A DNA stretch of 64,000 nucleotides from positions 364,411 to 428,410 of the forward strand of contig NZ_SUMB01000006.1 of NCBI RefSeq assembly GCF_005048155.1. Reading direction: 5' to 3'. Under the pieces are notes generated by a model. The model saw nothing but the letters and a program-made list of their open reading frames with translations. It did no database searches and was not told the origin of the DNA. Both the position numbers and the translations under genes were made by a program. The stretch's first letter is position 1; every line of letters starts with the position of its first letter. The stretch is from Streptomyces piniterrae. GTDB lineage: Bacteria; Actinomycetota; Actinomycetes; Streptomycetales; Streptomycetaceae. Shown here in pieces: positions 24,908 to 33,023 of this stretch.

Positions 24908-25890
24908 CGAACAGGATCCTGGTAACCGGAGGAGCCGGCTTCATCGGCTCGCACTACGTCCGCACGCTGCTCGGCGCCACCGGCCCGGGCGATGTCCGCG
25001 TCACCGTCCTCGACAAACTCACCTACGCGGGGAACCCGGCCAATCTCGACGCGGTACGCGGCAGCGCCGCATTCGCCTTCCAGCGGGGCGACATCTGCGA
25101 CGCCGCGCTCGTGGACCGGCTGGTCGCGGACCACGACCAGATCGTCCACTTCGCGGCCGAGACCCACGTCGACCGCTCGATCACCGGCGCGGACCCGTTC
25201 ATACGCACCAACGTCGTGGGGACGCAGATCCTTCTCGACGCGGCCCTGCGGCACGGCACCGAAACCTTCGTCCACATCTCCACGGACGAGGTCTACGGCT
25301 CCGTGGACCACGGCTGCCTGGAGACCGAACCGCTGAACCCGAGCTCCCCGTACTCGGCCTCCAAGGCCGCCAGCGACCTGCTCGTCCGCTCCTACCACCA
25401 GACCCACGGCCTGGACACCCGAGTGCTGCGCTGCACCAACAACTTCGGGCACCACCAGTTCCCGGAGAAAGTCATCCCGCTGTTCATCACCAACCTCCTC
25501 CAGGGCCGCAGCGTGCCGCTGTACGGCGACGGCGGCAACATCCGGGAGTGGCTGCACATCGACGACCATGTGCGCGGCATCGAGCTGGTACGCGCCCAGG
25601 GCAGGCCCGGTGAGATCTACAACATCGGCGGCGGCACCGAGCTGTCGAACCGGGAGCTGACCGAGCGGCTGCTCGCCGCCTGCGGTGTCGGCTGGGAGAG
25701 GGTCGACTTCGTCGCGGACCGCAAGGGCCACGACCGGCGCTACTCCGTCGACTTCAGCAAGATCCGTACGGAGCTCGGATACCGGCCGGAGCGGGACTTC
25801 GACGCGGCCCTGGCCCGGACCGTCGCCTGGTACCGCGAGAACCGGGCCTGGTGGGAGCCGCTGCGCGCACACGAGCCGGCAGCCGCCTGA
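24904..25890 (+). CDS. rmlB: dTDP-glucose 4,6-dehydratase
   Basis: A 328-aa extended SDR with LVTGGAGFIGSHYVR (NAD loop), HFAAETHVDRSI, the family-specific STDEVYGSV (Asp-Glu catalytic pair) and YSASKAASD (Tyr/Lys). It makes dTDP-4-keto-6-deoxyglucose, the branch point used by the downstream epimerase and dehydratase encoded in the same operon. The start overlaps the rmlA stop. Length and motifs are fully typical. Confidence 0.95.
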   Translation: MTNRILVTGGAGFIGSHYVRTLLGATGPGDVRVTVLDKLTYAGNPANLDAVRGSAAFAFQRGDICDAALVDRLVADHDQIVHFAAETHVDRSITGADPFIRTNVVGTQILLDAALRHGTETFVHISTDEVYGSVDHGCLETEPLNPSSPYSASKAASDLLVRSYHQTHGLDTRVLRCTNNFGHHQFPEKVIPLFITNLLQGRSVPLYGDGGNIREWLHIDDHVRGIELVRAQGRPGEIYNIGGGTELSNRELTERLLAACGVGWERVDFVADRKGHDRRYSVDFSKIRTELGYRPERDFDAALARTVAWYRENRAWWEPLRAHEPAAA

Positions 25891-25927
25891 CCGCCAACCG
25901 ACCGGGGACCGTACGAAGGAGAGAGCC

Positions 25928-27433
25928 GTGGGAAGCCCGAGCAGGTCGCACGACCGCGGTGCCGCGCCGCCGCGCGAGGACACCCGGAACCGGAAGGACC
26001 GTGCCGGGCGGAGGTATGTGCCCCCCATGCCGGACGGCGGCGCCCCCGGCCCCGGAGCCCGGCGCGGTTTCGTCACGCTGCTCGGCGTCGACCTCTGGGA
26101 GCGGTTCAGCTTCTACGGGATGGCCGCGATCCTGGTGCTCTACCTCACCGCGGCCCCCGCCGACGGCGGCCTGGGCATGGCCCCGCAGACCGCCACCGCG
26201 CTGTTCGCCGCGTATATGTCCCTGAACTTCATGGCCGGACTGCCCGGCGGCTGGCTGGCCGACCGGGTGCTCGGCGCCCGCCGCGCGGTACTCCTGGGCG
26301 GCGCTCTCATCGCCACCGGGCACGCCGTCCTCTCCCTCACCTCCGCTCCCGCGCTCTACGCCGGGCTCGCGCTCATCGTCGCGGGCACCGGCCTGACCAA
26401 GCCCGCGCTGGCCGCGATGGTCGCCGCCGTCAGCGGTGCCGGAAAGCGGGAGGAGGCGTTCTCCCGCTTCTACATGTGCATCCAGTTCTCCGCGCTGCTC
26501 GCCCCCGTCGTCACCGGGCTGCTCGCCGAGAAGGTCGCCTGGCATCTCGGCTTCGCCGCGGCGGCCTTCGGCATGGTGGTGGGCCTGGGCCAGTTCGGTT
26601 TCGGCCTGCGCGCCTTCGCGGAGGTCGGCCGCCGGCCGCCGCGCCCGGTCTCGCGCGCGGAGGCGCGTACGGCGGTCCGGCGAGCGTCCGTGGTCCTCGC
26701 GGTCGCCGCCGCCGCGGTCACCGCGGTCGCCCTCGGCGTGCTGCCGCTGACCGCGGTGCTGGCGCTGCTGGGCCTGCCCACCCTGACCCTGCCGTTCGTC
26801 TATCTGCGCACGCTGAGCCGCCGTACACCCGTCGACGGCAACCGGCTCTCGGCGTTCACCGCCGTGATGGGGGCCTCCGCCGCGTTCTGGATGATCTTCG
26901 CGCAGAGCGGCTCCGTGCTCTCCCTGTTCGCGGAGCGCCACACCGACCGCGCCGCCCTCGGCTTCGACATACCCGCGAGCTGGTTCCAGTCGGTGCACCC
27001 GCTGTTCGTGCTGCTGCTGGCCCCGTTCGTGACGCGGCTGCGCGGGGCGGTGACCACGAAGTTCGCGGGCGCGCTGGTCGCGGCGGGACTGAGCTTCGTC
27101 ATCATGGCCGCGGCCACCGTCGCGGCCCAGGACGGCCCGGTCTCCATGGGCTGGCTGATGGGGGTCTATCTGCTGTATTCCTTCGGCGAGATCGTGCTCG
27201 CCCCGGCCGGGCTGGCGCTCGCCGCCGCCGTCGCACCGGCCGGTTTCACCAGCCGCTTCCTCGCCCTCAACGGCATGTTCGCCGCGGTCGGTGTGGTGCT
27301 GGGCGGCCAGCTCTACCGGCTGACCGCGGTTCTCCCGCTGTCCGTCTACTTCCTGCTCATGGGCACCGCCGTGCTCGCCGTCGGTGCCGCCGTGGCCGCC
27401 ACCGCGCGACGCCTGCGCCCGCACCTGCCGTGA
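25928..27433 (+). CDS. POT/PTR2-family proton-coupled transporter
   Basis: A 501-aa membrane protein with about 12-14 hydrophobic segments. The start LLGVDLWERFSFYGMAAILVLYL matches the POT-family ExxERFxYYG motif region in TM1. GTG 25928 has AAGGAGAG just upstream. POT proteins import di/tripeptides or other anionic solutes with protons. At the right end of the sugar operon it may move a precursor or product, or be an unrelated neighbour; the family gives no direct clue to a polyketide substrate. The first ~35 residues are polar and probably cytoplasmic. Confidence 0.85.
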   Translation: MGSPSRSHDRGAAPPREDTRNRKDRAGRRYVPPMPDGGAPGPGARRGFVTLLGVDLWERFSFYGMAAILVLYLTAAPADGGLGMAPQTATALFAAYMSLNFMAGLPGGWLADRVLGARRAVLLGGALIATGHAVLSLTSAPALYAGLALIVAGTGLTKPALAAMVAAVSGAGKREEAFSRFYMCIQFSALLAPVVTGLLAEKVAWHLGFAAAAFGMVVGLGQFGFGLRAFAEVGRRPPRPVSRAEARTAVRRASVVLAVAAAAVTAVALGVLPLTAVLALLGLPTLTLPFVYLRTLSRRTPVDGNRLSAFTAVMGASAAFWMIFAQSGSVLSLFAERHTDRAALGFDIPASWFQSVHPLFVLLLAPFVTRLRGAVTTKFAGALVAAGLSFVIMAAATVAAQDGPVSMGWLMGVYLLYSFGEIVLAPAGLALAAAVAPAGFTSRFLALNGMFAAVGVVLGGQLYRLTAVLPLSVYFLLMGTAVLAVGAAVAATARRLRPHLP

Positions 27434-27517
27434 CCGGATCGCTGTCCGTGGCCGGTGGGGACTGGAACACTTCGGCCAGGTGCTGATCTGACGGACGGAC
27501 AGGGGGCGTGGCGTCGC

Positions 27518-29764
27518 GTGAACGCGGTGAACGGCGGCAGCGGTGGCAGGGACGGCATCGGCGGAAGCGTCGACAACAGCATTTCCGGTGGCACCTTCGG
27601 GCCCGTTGTCCAGGCCGGGCAGGCCACCGTGCACTTCCACGGGATCACGCCGCCGAGGGTGCCCCGTATGCGGCCGCCCTCGCCGGAGGGGTTCGTGGAC
27701 CGGGAAGGTGTTCGCGCGAGGCTGGACGCGTTGTGCGGCGCGCGTGACGGGCGGACTTCGGCGCAGATCGCGGTGATCAGCGGGCCGCCGGGGATGGGCA
27801 AGACGGGCTTGTTGGTGCACTGGGCGGCCGGGCGGGAGGCGGAGTTTCCCGGCGGAGTCTTCTACGCGGATCTGAGTCCTCGGGGGAGTCTGTCGCCGTG
27901 CGATCCCGCCGGCGTGCTGGAGGCCTTCATCGGGGCGCTGGGGACGCCGCGGGCCGAAATGCCGGCCGGAACCGCGAACTTGGCGGCGTACTTCACCTCG
28001 CTCACGGCCGGGGCGCCCTGTCTGGTGCTGCTGGACGGTGTGGTCAACCCGGCTCAGGTGGTGCCGCTGCTGCCGGGGCACCCGGCGAGCATGGTGGTGC
28101 TCACCAGCCGGCAACGGCTCAGTGGGCTAAGGGCCCTTGCCCCGTCCCGGCCCAGGTACTTCCCGCTCGCGGGCCTTGATGACGCCGCCTGCACCCAGCT
28201 CTTCAGACGGGCCTCCGAGATGGACGAGCCGGAGGAGATGGGCGGGACGGAGGAGCTGGACGAGACGGGTGCGGTACGGGCCGAGAGCGAGCCCGACGCG
28301 TTGCGTGTGGTGATTCCCGCGCTGGGCGGGCTGCCGCTCGCGGCGCGTATAGCGGGGGCGCGTGCGGCGGATCCGTTCGGTGGCGGGGTTCGCGAGCTGG
28401 CCCGGCAACTGACCATGCAGCGACCGCTTTTGGAGGCGCTCACCGTGCCCGACGACTACCCGGCCGCCCTTCGCGTCGCCTTCGGCGGTCTGTATCATAG
28501 CCTCGACGCGGAAACGGCGTATGTGTTCCGTGCGCTGGGCTCGCATCCCACGCCGGAGTTCGCCGACGGGTTGGTGGAGGCGCTGGCCGGTGGGGGCATG
28601 GCGGGTGCACGCGCCAGACGGGCTCTGCTGGAGGCGAATCTGCTGGATCCGGCGGGGGAGGGGCGCTGCCGGATGAATCGCCTGGTGCATGAATACGCCC
28701 GTGAGTTGGCGGGTGCGGAGGGAGCGGAGCCGGACGGCGCGGGGAGTGTCGTCGACTGGTATGTGCGGCGGGCCGCGGCCACCGAGGCGCTGGTGTCGCA
28801 GCGGTGGCGGTTCGGCCCGATGTTCGCCCATCCCGCGCTGCTCGCCGCCGTCTTCGACAGCAGGGAGCAGGCCCTCGACGCGATGGAGGCGGACCGTGAG
28901 AACCTCGCGGCCGTCGTCGAACTCGCCTATGGGAAGCGGCGATACGACATCGTCTGCCAGCTGGTCGAGGCGCTGCACGGCTTCTTCTTCCGGCGCAAGC
29001 ACCACGTTCTCTGGATCGAGGTGTGCGGCCGGGGCGTGCGGGCCGCCGAGCGTCTGGGGAACGACGGCGTGCTCGTGGCGGCTCGTATGCACTACGAGAT
29101 GGGCTTCGCGTTGATCGACCGGGGGTCCGACGAGGACCTCGCGGCGGCTCGGGAGCACTACGGGCGGGCGTTGGCGCTGGCCCGGGAGGCGGCCCACCCC
29201 CGCACCGAGTCCTCCGCCCTGGAGGGGCTCGGGCAGATCGCCTCGCGCCAGGGACGCCCCCTGGAGGCCCTCGATCTGTTCGGGCAGGCGCTGCGGGCGC
29301 TGGGCAGCCTCGACCATCCGCGCGGACGCGCCCTGCTGGAGCTGCACCGGGGTGTTGCCGCCGGTGCTGCCGGGGAGCACGAGGAAGCCGCGGGACTGCT
29401 GCTGTCGGCGCGTCGCCAGTTCGCCGGGCTCCCGGAACCGGATCGGTTCAACGAGGCGAAGAGCCTCACCCGTTACGCCCAGGCCCGCCTTGCGGCGGAT
29501 CGTCCCGATGAGGCGCTGGCGCGGATCGAGGAGGCACTGCGACTGTTCGCGGAGAGGGCGGTCGACGCGCCCAAGGAGCGGGCGGACGCCCTTCTCGTGC
29601 GGGGCGACGCGCTCGGCGCGCAGGGGGAGCGCGAGCGGGCCAGAGCTGACTGGGAGTCAGCTCTGGCCGTCTACCGGCGGCTGGGGAGTCTCCAGGCGGA
29701 GCAAGCGCTGCGCCGGCTGGCCGGGACGACTCCCGGGCAGGGGCGGGACCAGGGGCAGCGATAG
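27518..29764 (+). CDS. STAND NB-ARC ATPase with TPR repeats and RHIM/amyloid-like N-terminus
   Basis: About 748 aa. Residues 20-39 read NSISGG-TFGPVVQAG-QATVH, like the NxIsGG...VVQAG motif at the N-terminus of many actinobacterial NLR-like proteins, which resembles RHIM/bacterial amyloid signalling sequences. The NB-ARC/STAND ATPase follows with Walker A GPPGMGKT (89-96), LVLLDGV as Walker B-like segment and VLTSRQRL sensor. A winged-helix zone lies near residues 320-400. The C-terminal half (about 480-740) has TPR-like helices (ARMHYEMGFALID, AREHYGRALALAR). GTG 27518 is the likely start. Such proteins sense ligands by oligomerization in regulation or phage defence. The 3' end overlaps the convergent gene by 108 bp. 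Confidence 0.8.
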   Translation: MNAVNGGSGGRDGIGGSVDNSISGGTFGPVVQAGQATVHFHGITPPRVPRMRPPSPEGFVDREGVRARLDALCGARDGRTSAQIAVISGPPGMGKTGLLVHWAAGREAEFPGGVFYADLSPRGSLSPCDPAGVLEAFIGALGTPRAEMPAGTANLAAYFTSLTAGAPCLVLLDGVVNPAQVVPLLPGHPASMVVLTSRQRLSGLRALAPSRPRYFPLAGLDDAACTQLFRRASEMDEPEEMGGTEELDETGAVRAESEPDALRVVIPALGGLPLAARIAGARAADPFGGGVRELARQLTMQRPLLEALTVPDDYPAALRVAFGGLYHSLDAETAYVFRALGSHPTPEFADGLVEALAGGGMAGARARRALLEANLLDPAGEGRCRMNRLVHEYARELAGAEGAEPDGAGSVVDWYVRRAAATEALVSQRWRFGPMFAHPALLAAVFDSREQALDAMEADRENLAAVVELAYGKRRYDIVCQLVEALHGFFFRRKHHVLWIEVCGRGVRAAERLGNDGVLVAARMHYEMGFALIDRGSDEDLAAAREHYGRALALAREAAHPRTESSALEGLGQIASRQGRPLEALDLFGQALRALGSLDHPRGRALLELHRGVAAGAAGEHEEAAGLLLSARRQFAGLPEPDRFNEAKSLTRYAQARLAADRPDEALARIEEALRLFAERAVDAPKERADALLVRGDALGAQGERERARADWESALAVYRRLGSLQAEQALRRLAGTTPGQGRDQGQR

Positions 29765-31602
29765 GGACAGCGACAGGGGCAGAGGCGCGGGCGACTCGCC
29801 GGCATCGGCATCGGAGCCGGCGGGCTCGGGGCCGATGGCGACATCGATCGTGACCTCGGCGGCGTCGTCCTCCTCGTCGCGGGTCAGCCAGGCGTGGAGC
29901 GCGGAGGCGGCCACGGCGGGCTCCGTCCACCAGGCGCTGCCGCCCCAGCGGGCCGTGAACTCGCGTCCGTCGCGCAGGTGGAGCGTGCAGTCGCCGGCGG
30001 AGCCGGCAGGGGCGGGGACGGCCACGACGATGCAGCCGGGATGGCGGGTGAACAGCCGCTCGGGCGCCGGCGTCGGCCCCCGCGGCGTCGACCTGCGGAT
30101 CACCACGATGTCGGCCACGCCCGCCCAGCGCTCTTCGGGTTCACCTTCCTCGACAACGACATGAGGGTCCGTCAGGTGAGTTCCGCGCTCCCCCTGAAGG
30201 GCCGCCGGATAGCGCCGGACGGTCACCTGGGGGCGTCCGGGTCCCTCCTCGCCCGCTTCGGCATCGGTGAACCGCGTCGCCACGAACAACGGCTGGGCGA
30301 GCGGAGTGCGACGGGGCGCGGTCCGCTCAACCGGCAGCGCGACGGGGCGCGGCACGACAGGATCCACCGGTTCGGCGAGTCCCAGATGGGCGTAACAGAG
30401 CTCGCGCAGCCGGGAAAGCGCCTCGCCGGGGCGGGAGGTGACCTGGGCGGCGGCCCGCGCGATCCGGGCGTCGCCGGGCTGCCGGCGGGCGGCGTGCGCG
30501 AGCTGCTGCCGGAGCGGCAGGGACGGCGATACGCGCGGCAGCAACTCGCCGAGCCGTGCCATGGGCGAGCCGGCGGCCACGCAGTCGTCGTCGAAGGAGG
30601 CGAGCAGACCGGGGAGCCCGTGCGCGGCCGCGTAGAGGGTCAGCGAACCGTGATCGCCTATGAACGCGTCGGCCGCGCAGATCGCGGCTTTCCAGCTATC
30701 GCTTTCCGGGGTGGGTACGAGGAGTCCCGCGCGGATATACGGTTCCAGCCAGGAGCGGATCTGCCAGCCGCCGTGCCAGTGCCAGGCGTTGGGGTGGATG
30801 GCGGCGAGGGCGCGGTATTCGTCGACGGGGAGTTCGGCGAGGGCGCGCCGGATGATTCCGGGATCGCTCGGGGCGCCGGGGGCGGGGCTGCGGCCCAGGA
30901 AAGAGCGCTCGCCCCATGTCGAGGTGAGCAGTACCAGCTTTTGGCCGGGGCGAATTCCGAGGGCCGTACGATATTCCTCGCGGAACGGGGCGGAAATCCG
31001 GATCTGGTCGGCACAGGGATCGCCGATCACATGGGATCGGGGGACGGCCTCGGGGCAGCCGCGGCGCAGCCGTTCGCGCTGCTCGTCATGGGACAGCACG
31101 ATCGCGGCGGGAATCAACTCGCCCTCGTGCTTCAGCCACTCCGCCGCCAGCCCATAAGCCTCCGGCTCCCGGCTCCCGGCTCCCGGCTCCCGGCTCCCGG
31201 CTCCCGGCGGAGCGTTTTATTGTAGCCAGCGCCATGTGGCGTGCCAATGATCGGTGCCGATATTTGCTGGAGATCTCCACCCCGGCTGGTGCTTATCGCA
31301 AGGTCGAAGGTGGATTTCCGGACTTCGTCCCACGAGACATAGGGCAATTCATGGGCGGTGATGAATTCCGCGATACCGCCACCGAAAGGCGACGATCCGG
31401 TGCAGGTGAATTGCACCGCCACGCGCGGATCACCGTCGAAAACGGTGAGGAGATCGAGCAGCCGGGTCGCCGAGGTGACGTTGTGGATGACGCCCAGCAC
31501 CGTACGTTCGGCGGCGACGGTGCCCCATCGGGACGGCGGGCCCGGGACGGCAGCCGGGAATGCGTTCAGCCGCCGTTCGTCCCACATATCGCCCGCCCCC
31601 AT
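29657..31602 (-). pseudogene. Frame-split GT-B/CDP-glycerol-transferase-like gene with heptanucleotide repeat switch
   Basis: Two ORF halves on the minus strand belong to one protein. The N-half (31602 to stop 31132; GGGAG ribosome site) ends with ISAPIIGTPHGAGYNKTL. The C-half, in another frame (open from 31216 to stop 29657), starts EAYGLAAEWLKHEGELIP and includes VLLTSTWGERS, AAIHPNAWHWHGG and FIGDHGSLTLYAAAHG, the nucleotide-sugar/CDP-glycerol glycerophosphotransferase-like GT-B core. The frames overlap only between 31132 and 31219, exactly where six copies of a 7-bp unit lie. One more unit (+7), or two fewer, would join the halves. Now 'off' or a pseudogene. The product function is inferred only from fold-like motifs. 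Confidence 0.7.
31162..31208. repeat. Heptanucleotide tandem repeat (GGCTCCC)n
   Basis: Six perfect GGCTCCC units (31164-31205) plus partial flanking units. On the minus strand it encodes Arg-Glu-Pro-Gly-Ala-Gly-Ser repeats in any copy-number frame. It sits exactly at the frame junction of the split gene, so copy-number change by slippage would switch the reading frame. Confidence 0.9.
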
Positions 31603-31713
31603 GATCCGTACTCCCGCGCGCTCACCCTACGCAGCGCCAGGAGCTCCGGGAAGCGAGCGACGCCCGCCCGGCAGGGGTGTGGGGGTGTGGGGGGTTGGTC
31701 GGACCGGGCCGGG

Positions 31714-31983
31714 TCAGCCGCCGAAGCCCCAGCTGACCGTGCCGTCCACCGCGGTGAGGATGGCGAGGATGATCAGGTCGGCGGTGCCGAGGGCGATGCC
31801 CAGGAGGGCGCGACCGCGTCGGTTGGTGCGGCGGACCAGGGCCAGGGCGCCGAGGATCAGGGCGCAGGGGCCCAGGACGAGGTTGAGCACCAGGGTGCCG
31901 AGCAGGCCGAGGACGAACGAGGCCACGGCCATGCCGTCGGCGTGCGGGCGGGCCCGGTCGAGGGGTTCGCTGAGCGTGGTCAT
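31714..31983 (-). CDS. DUF4190-type small membrane protein
   Basis: An 89-aa protein with two strong hydrophobic helices (ASFVLGLLGTLVLNLVLGPCALILGALAL, then IALGTADLIILAILTAV), the layout of DUF4190 proteins, which are often attached to other domains and have no known activity. ATG overlaps the stop of the small upstream gene (ATGA), so the two are coupled and probably transcribed from the promoter shared with the divergent TetR gene at 32335. Confidence 0.7.
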   Translation of the reverse strand: MTTLSEPLDRARPHADGMAVASFVLGLLGTLVLNLVLGPCALILGALALVRRTNRRGRALLGIALGTADLIILAILTAVDGTVSWGFGG

Positions 31984-32144
31984 CGGGAGGCTCCCTCGGC
32001 GTTGTGGTGGCGTTCGCGAACGGCGAAGACGAGCAGCCAGCCGGCGATGACGGCCGCGGCGACCAGGGTGAGAGGGAGGGGGAGGTGTGCCGCGGTGCCC
32101 AGCATGATCCCCATCAGGAGGAGGGCTGCGACGAGGAAGAGCAT
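31980..32144 (-). CDS. Small two-helix membrane protein
   Basis: A 54-aa protein, MLFLVAALLLMGIMLGTAAH then TLVAAAVIAGWLLVFAVRERHH: two membrane helices and a short basic/His tail. The ribosome site GGAAAGG precedes ATG 32144. Its stop overlaps the DUF4190 start. No family recognised. The divergent FabR-like regulator suggests both are its targets. Confidence 0.6.
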   Translation of the reverse strand: MLFLVAALLLMGIMLGTAAHLPLPLTLVAAAVIAGWLLVFAVRERHHNAEGASR

Positions 32145-32237
32145 GATCTGCCTTTCCAGTTCGAAGGGACGGACGGGAGGATGGACAGGAGGTCGGTGAA
32201 CGGTTCCGGACGGTTCGGCGAACGGTCCAGGACGCTG

Positions 32238-32313
32238 CTCCGAACACTTCAGAGGACAGTTGTTCACTGACACTCCTCAGTCTACGACTGCCCACGAGTG
32301 GAAGTGTTCGGAG
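32238..32313. promoter_or_regulatory. Divergent promoter with 13-bp inverted repeat, likely TetR operator
   Basis: CTCCGAACACTTC (32238-32250) and GAAGTGTTCGGAG (32301-32313) are perfect inverted copies, 50 bp apart. Each is followed or preceded by related TTGTTcACTG (32260-32269) and TTGTTtACTG (32319-32328) words. It lies between the small membrane genes and the TetR gene, so it is a good candidate for autoregulated divergent control. Confidence 0.6.
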
Positions 32314-32334
32314 AACGGTTGTTTACTGGATGAC

Positions 32335-32973
32335 ATGAGTCACACCCTTGGAGTCCGACAGGCCCAGAAGCAGAAAACCCGCCAGGCGTTGCTCGACGCG
32401 GCGCTCGGCCTCTTGGAGGAGCAGAGCCTGAGCAGCCTGGGACTGCGGGAGGTGACGCGGGTGGTGGGGGTCGCCCCGACCGCGTTCTACCGGCACTTCA
32501 GGGATATGGGCGAGCTGGGCGTCGCCCTCGTCGAGGAGGCGCTGGGCAGTCTGCATGCGATGGTGCGCGCGATCCTCGCCGAGCAGGCCGGCGCCGAGGA
32601 ACGGATAGACCGGACCGTCGAGGTCGTCGAGCGGCATGTGCGCGAACACCCCGCGCACATACGGTTCGTGGCGCGCGAACGGCACGGCGGCGTACGCGCC
32701 GTACGGCAGGCCATCGCCGGCGAGCTGGACCGGTTCGCCGAGGAGGTCGCGGCGGCGCTCAAGACCCAGCCGGTGTCGGACGGTTGGCGCGACGACGACG
32801 TGTGGATGCTGGCCGAGCTGTATGTGGACCGGCTGGTGACGACGGCCGCCGCGCTGCTCGACGCGGAGGACGGGGAGCCGGGGGAGGCCGAGCGGGTGGT
32901 GCGGGTGGCCCGGCGGCAGCTGCGCCTGATCAGCATCGGGCGGCGGCACTGGATGGCGGCCGGCGGCGAATAG
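32335..32973 (+). CDS. TetR regulator, FabR/DesT-like
   Basis: A 212-aa TetR protein. The HTH spans about residues 15-60: KTRQALLDAALGLLEEQSLSSLGLREVTRVVGVAPTAFYRHF, including the APTxFYRHF recognition helix typical of FabR and DesT, repressors of unsaturated fatty acid genes. RFVARERHGG in the ligand domain is also typical of that group. It is divergent from two small membrane genes and probably represses them and itself through the inverted repeats in the shared promoter. The effector is unknown; an acyl-CoA is plausible by family. Confidence 0.85.
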   Translation: MSHTLGVRQAQKQKTRQALLDAALGLLEEQSLSSLGLREVTRVVGVAPTAFYRHFRDMGELGVALVEEALGSLHAMVRAILAEQAGAEERIDRTVEVVERHVREHPAHIRFVARERHGGVRAVRQAIAGELDRFAEEVAAALKTQPVSDGWRDDDVWMLAELYVDRLVTTAAALLDAEDGEPGEAERVVRVARRQLRLISIGRRHWMAAGGE

Positions 32974-33023
32974 GCGCCCCGCGCGAGCGACGCCGGATCA
33001 CGCACGCGGATCACGCACGCGGA

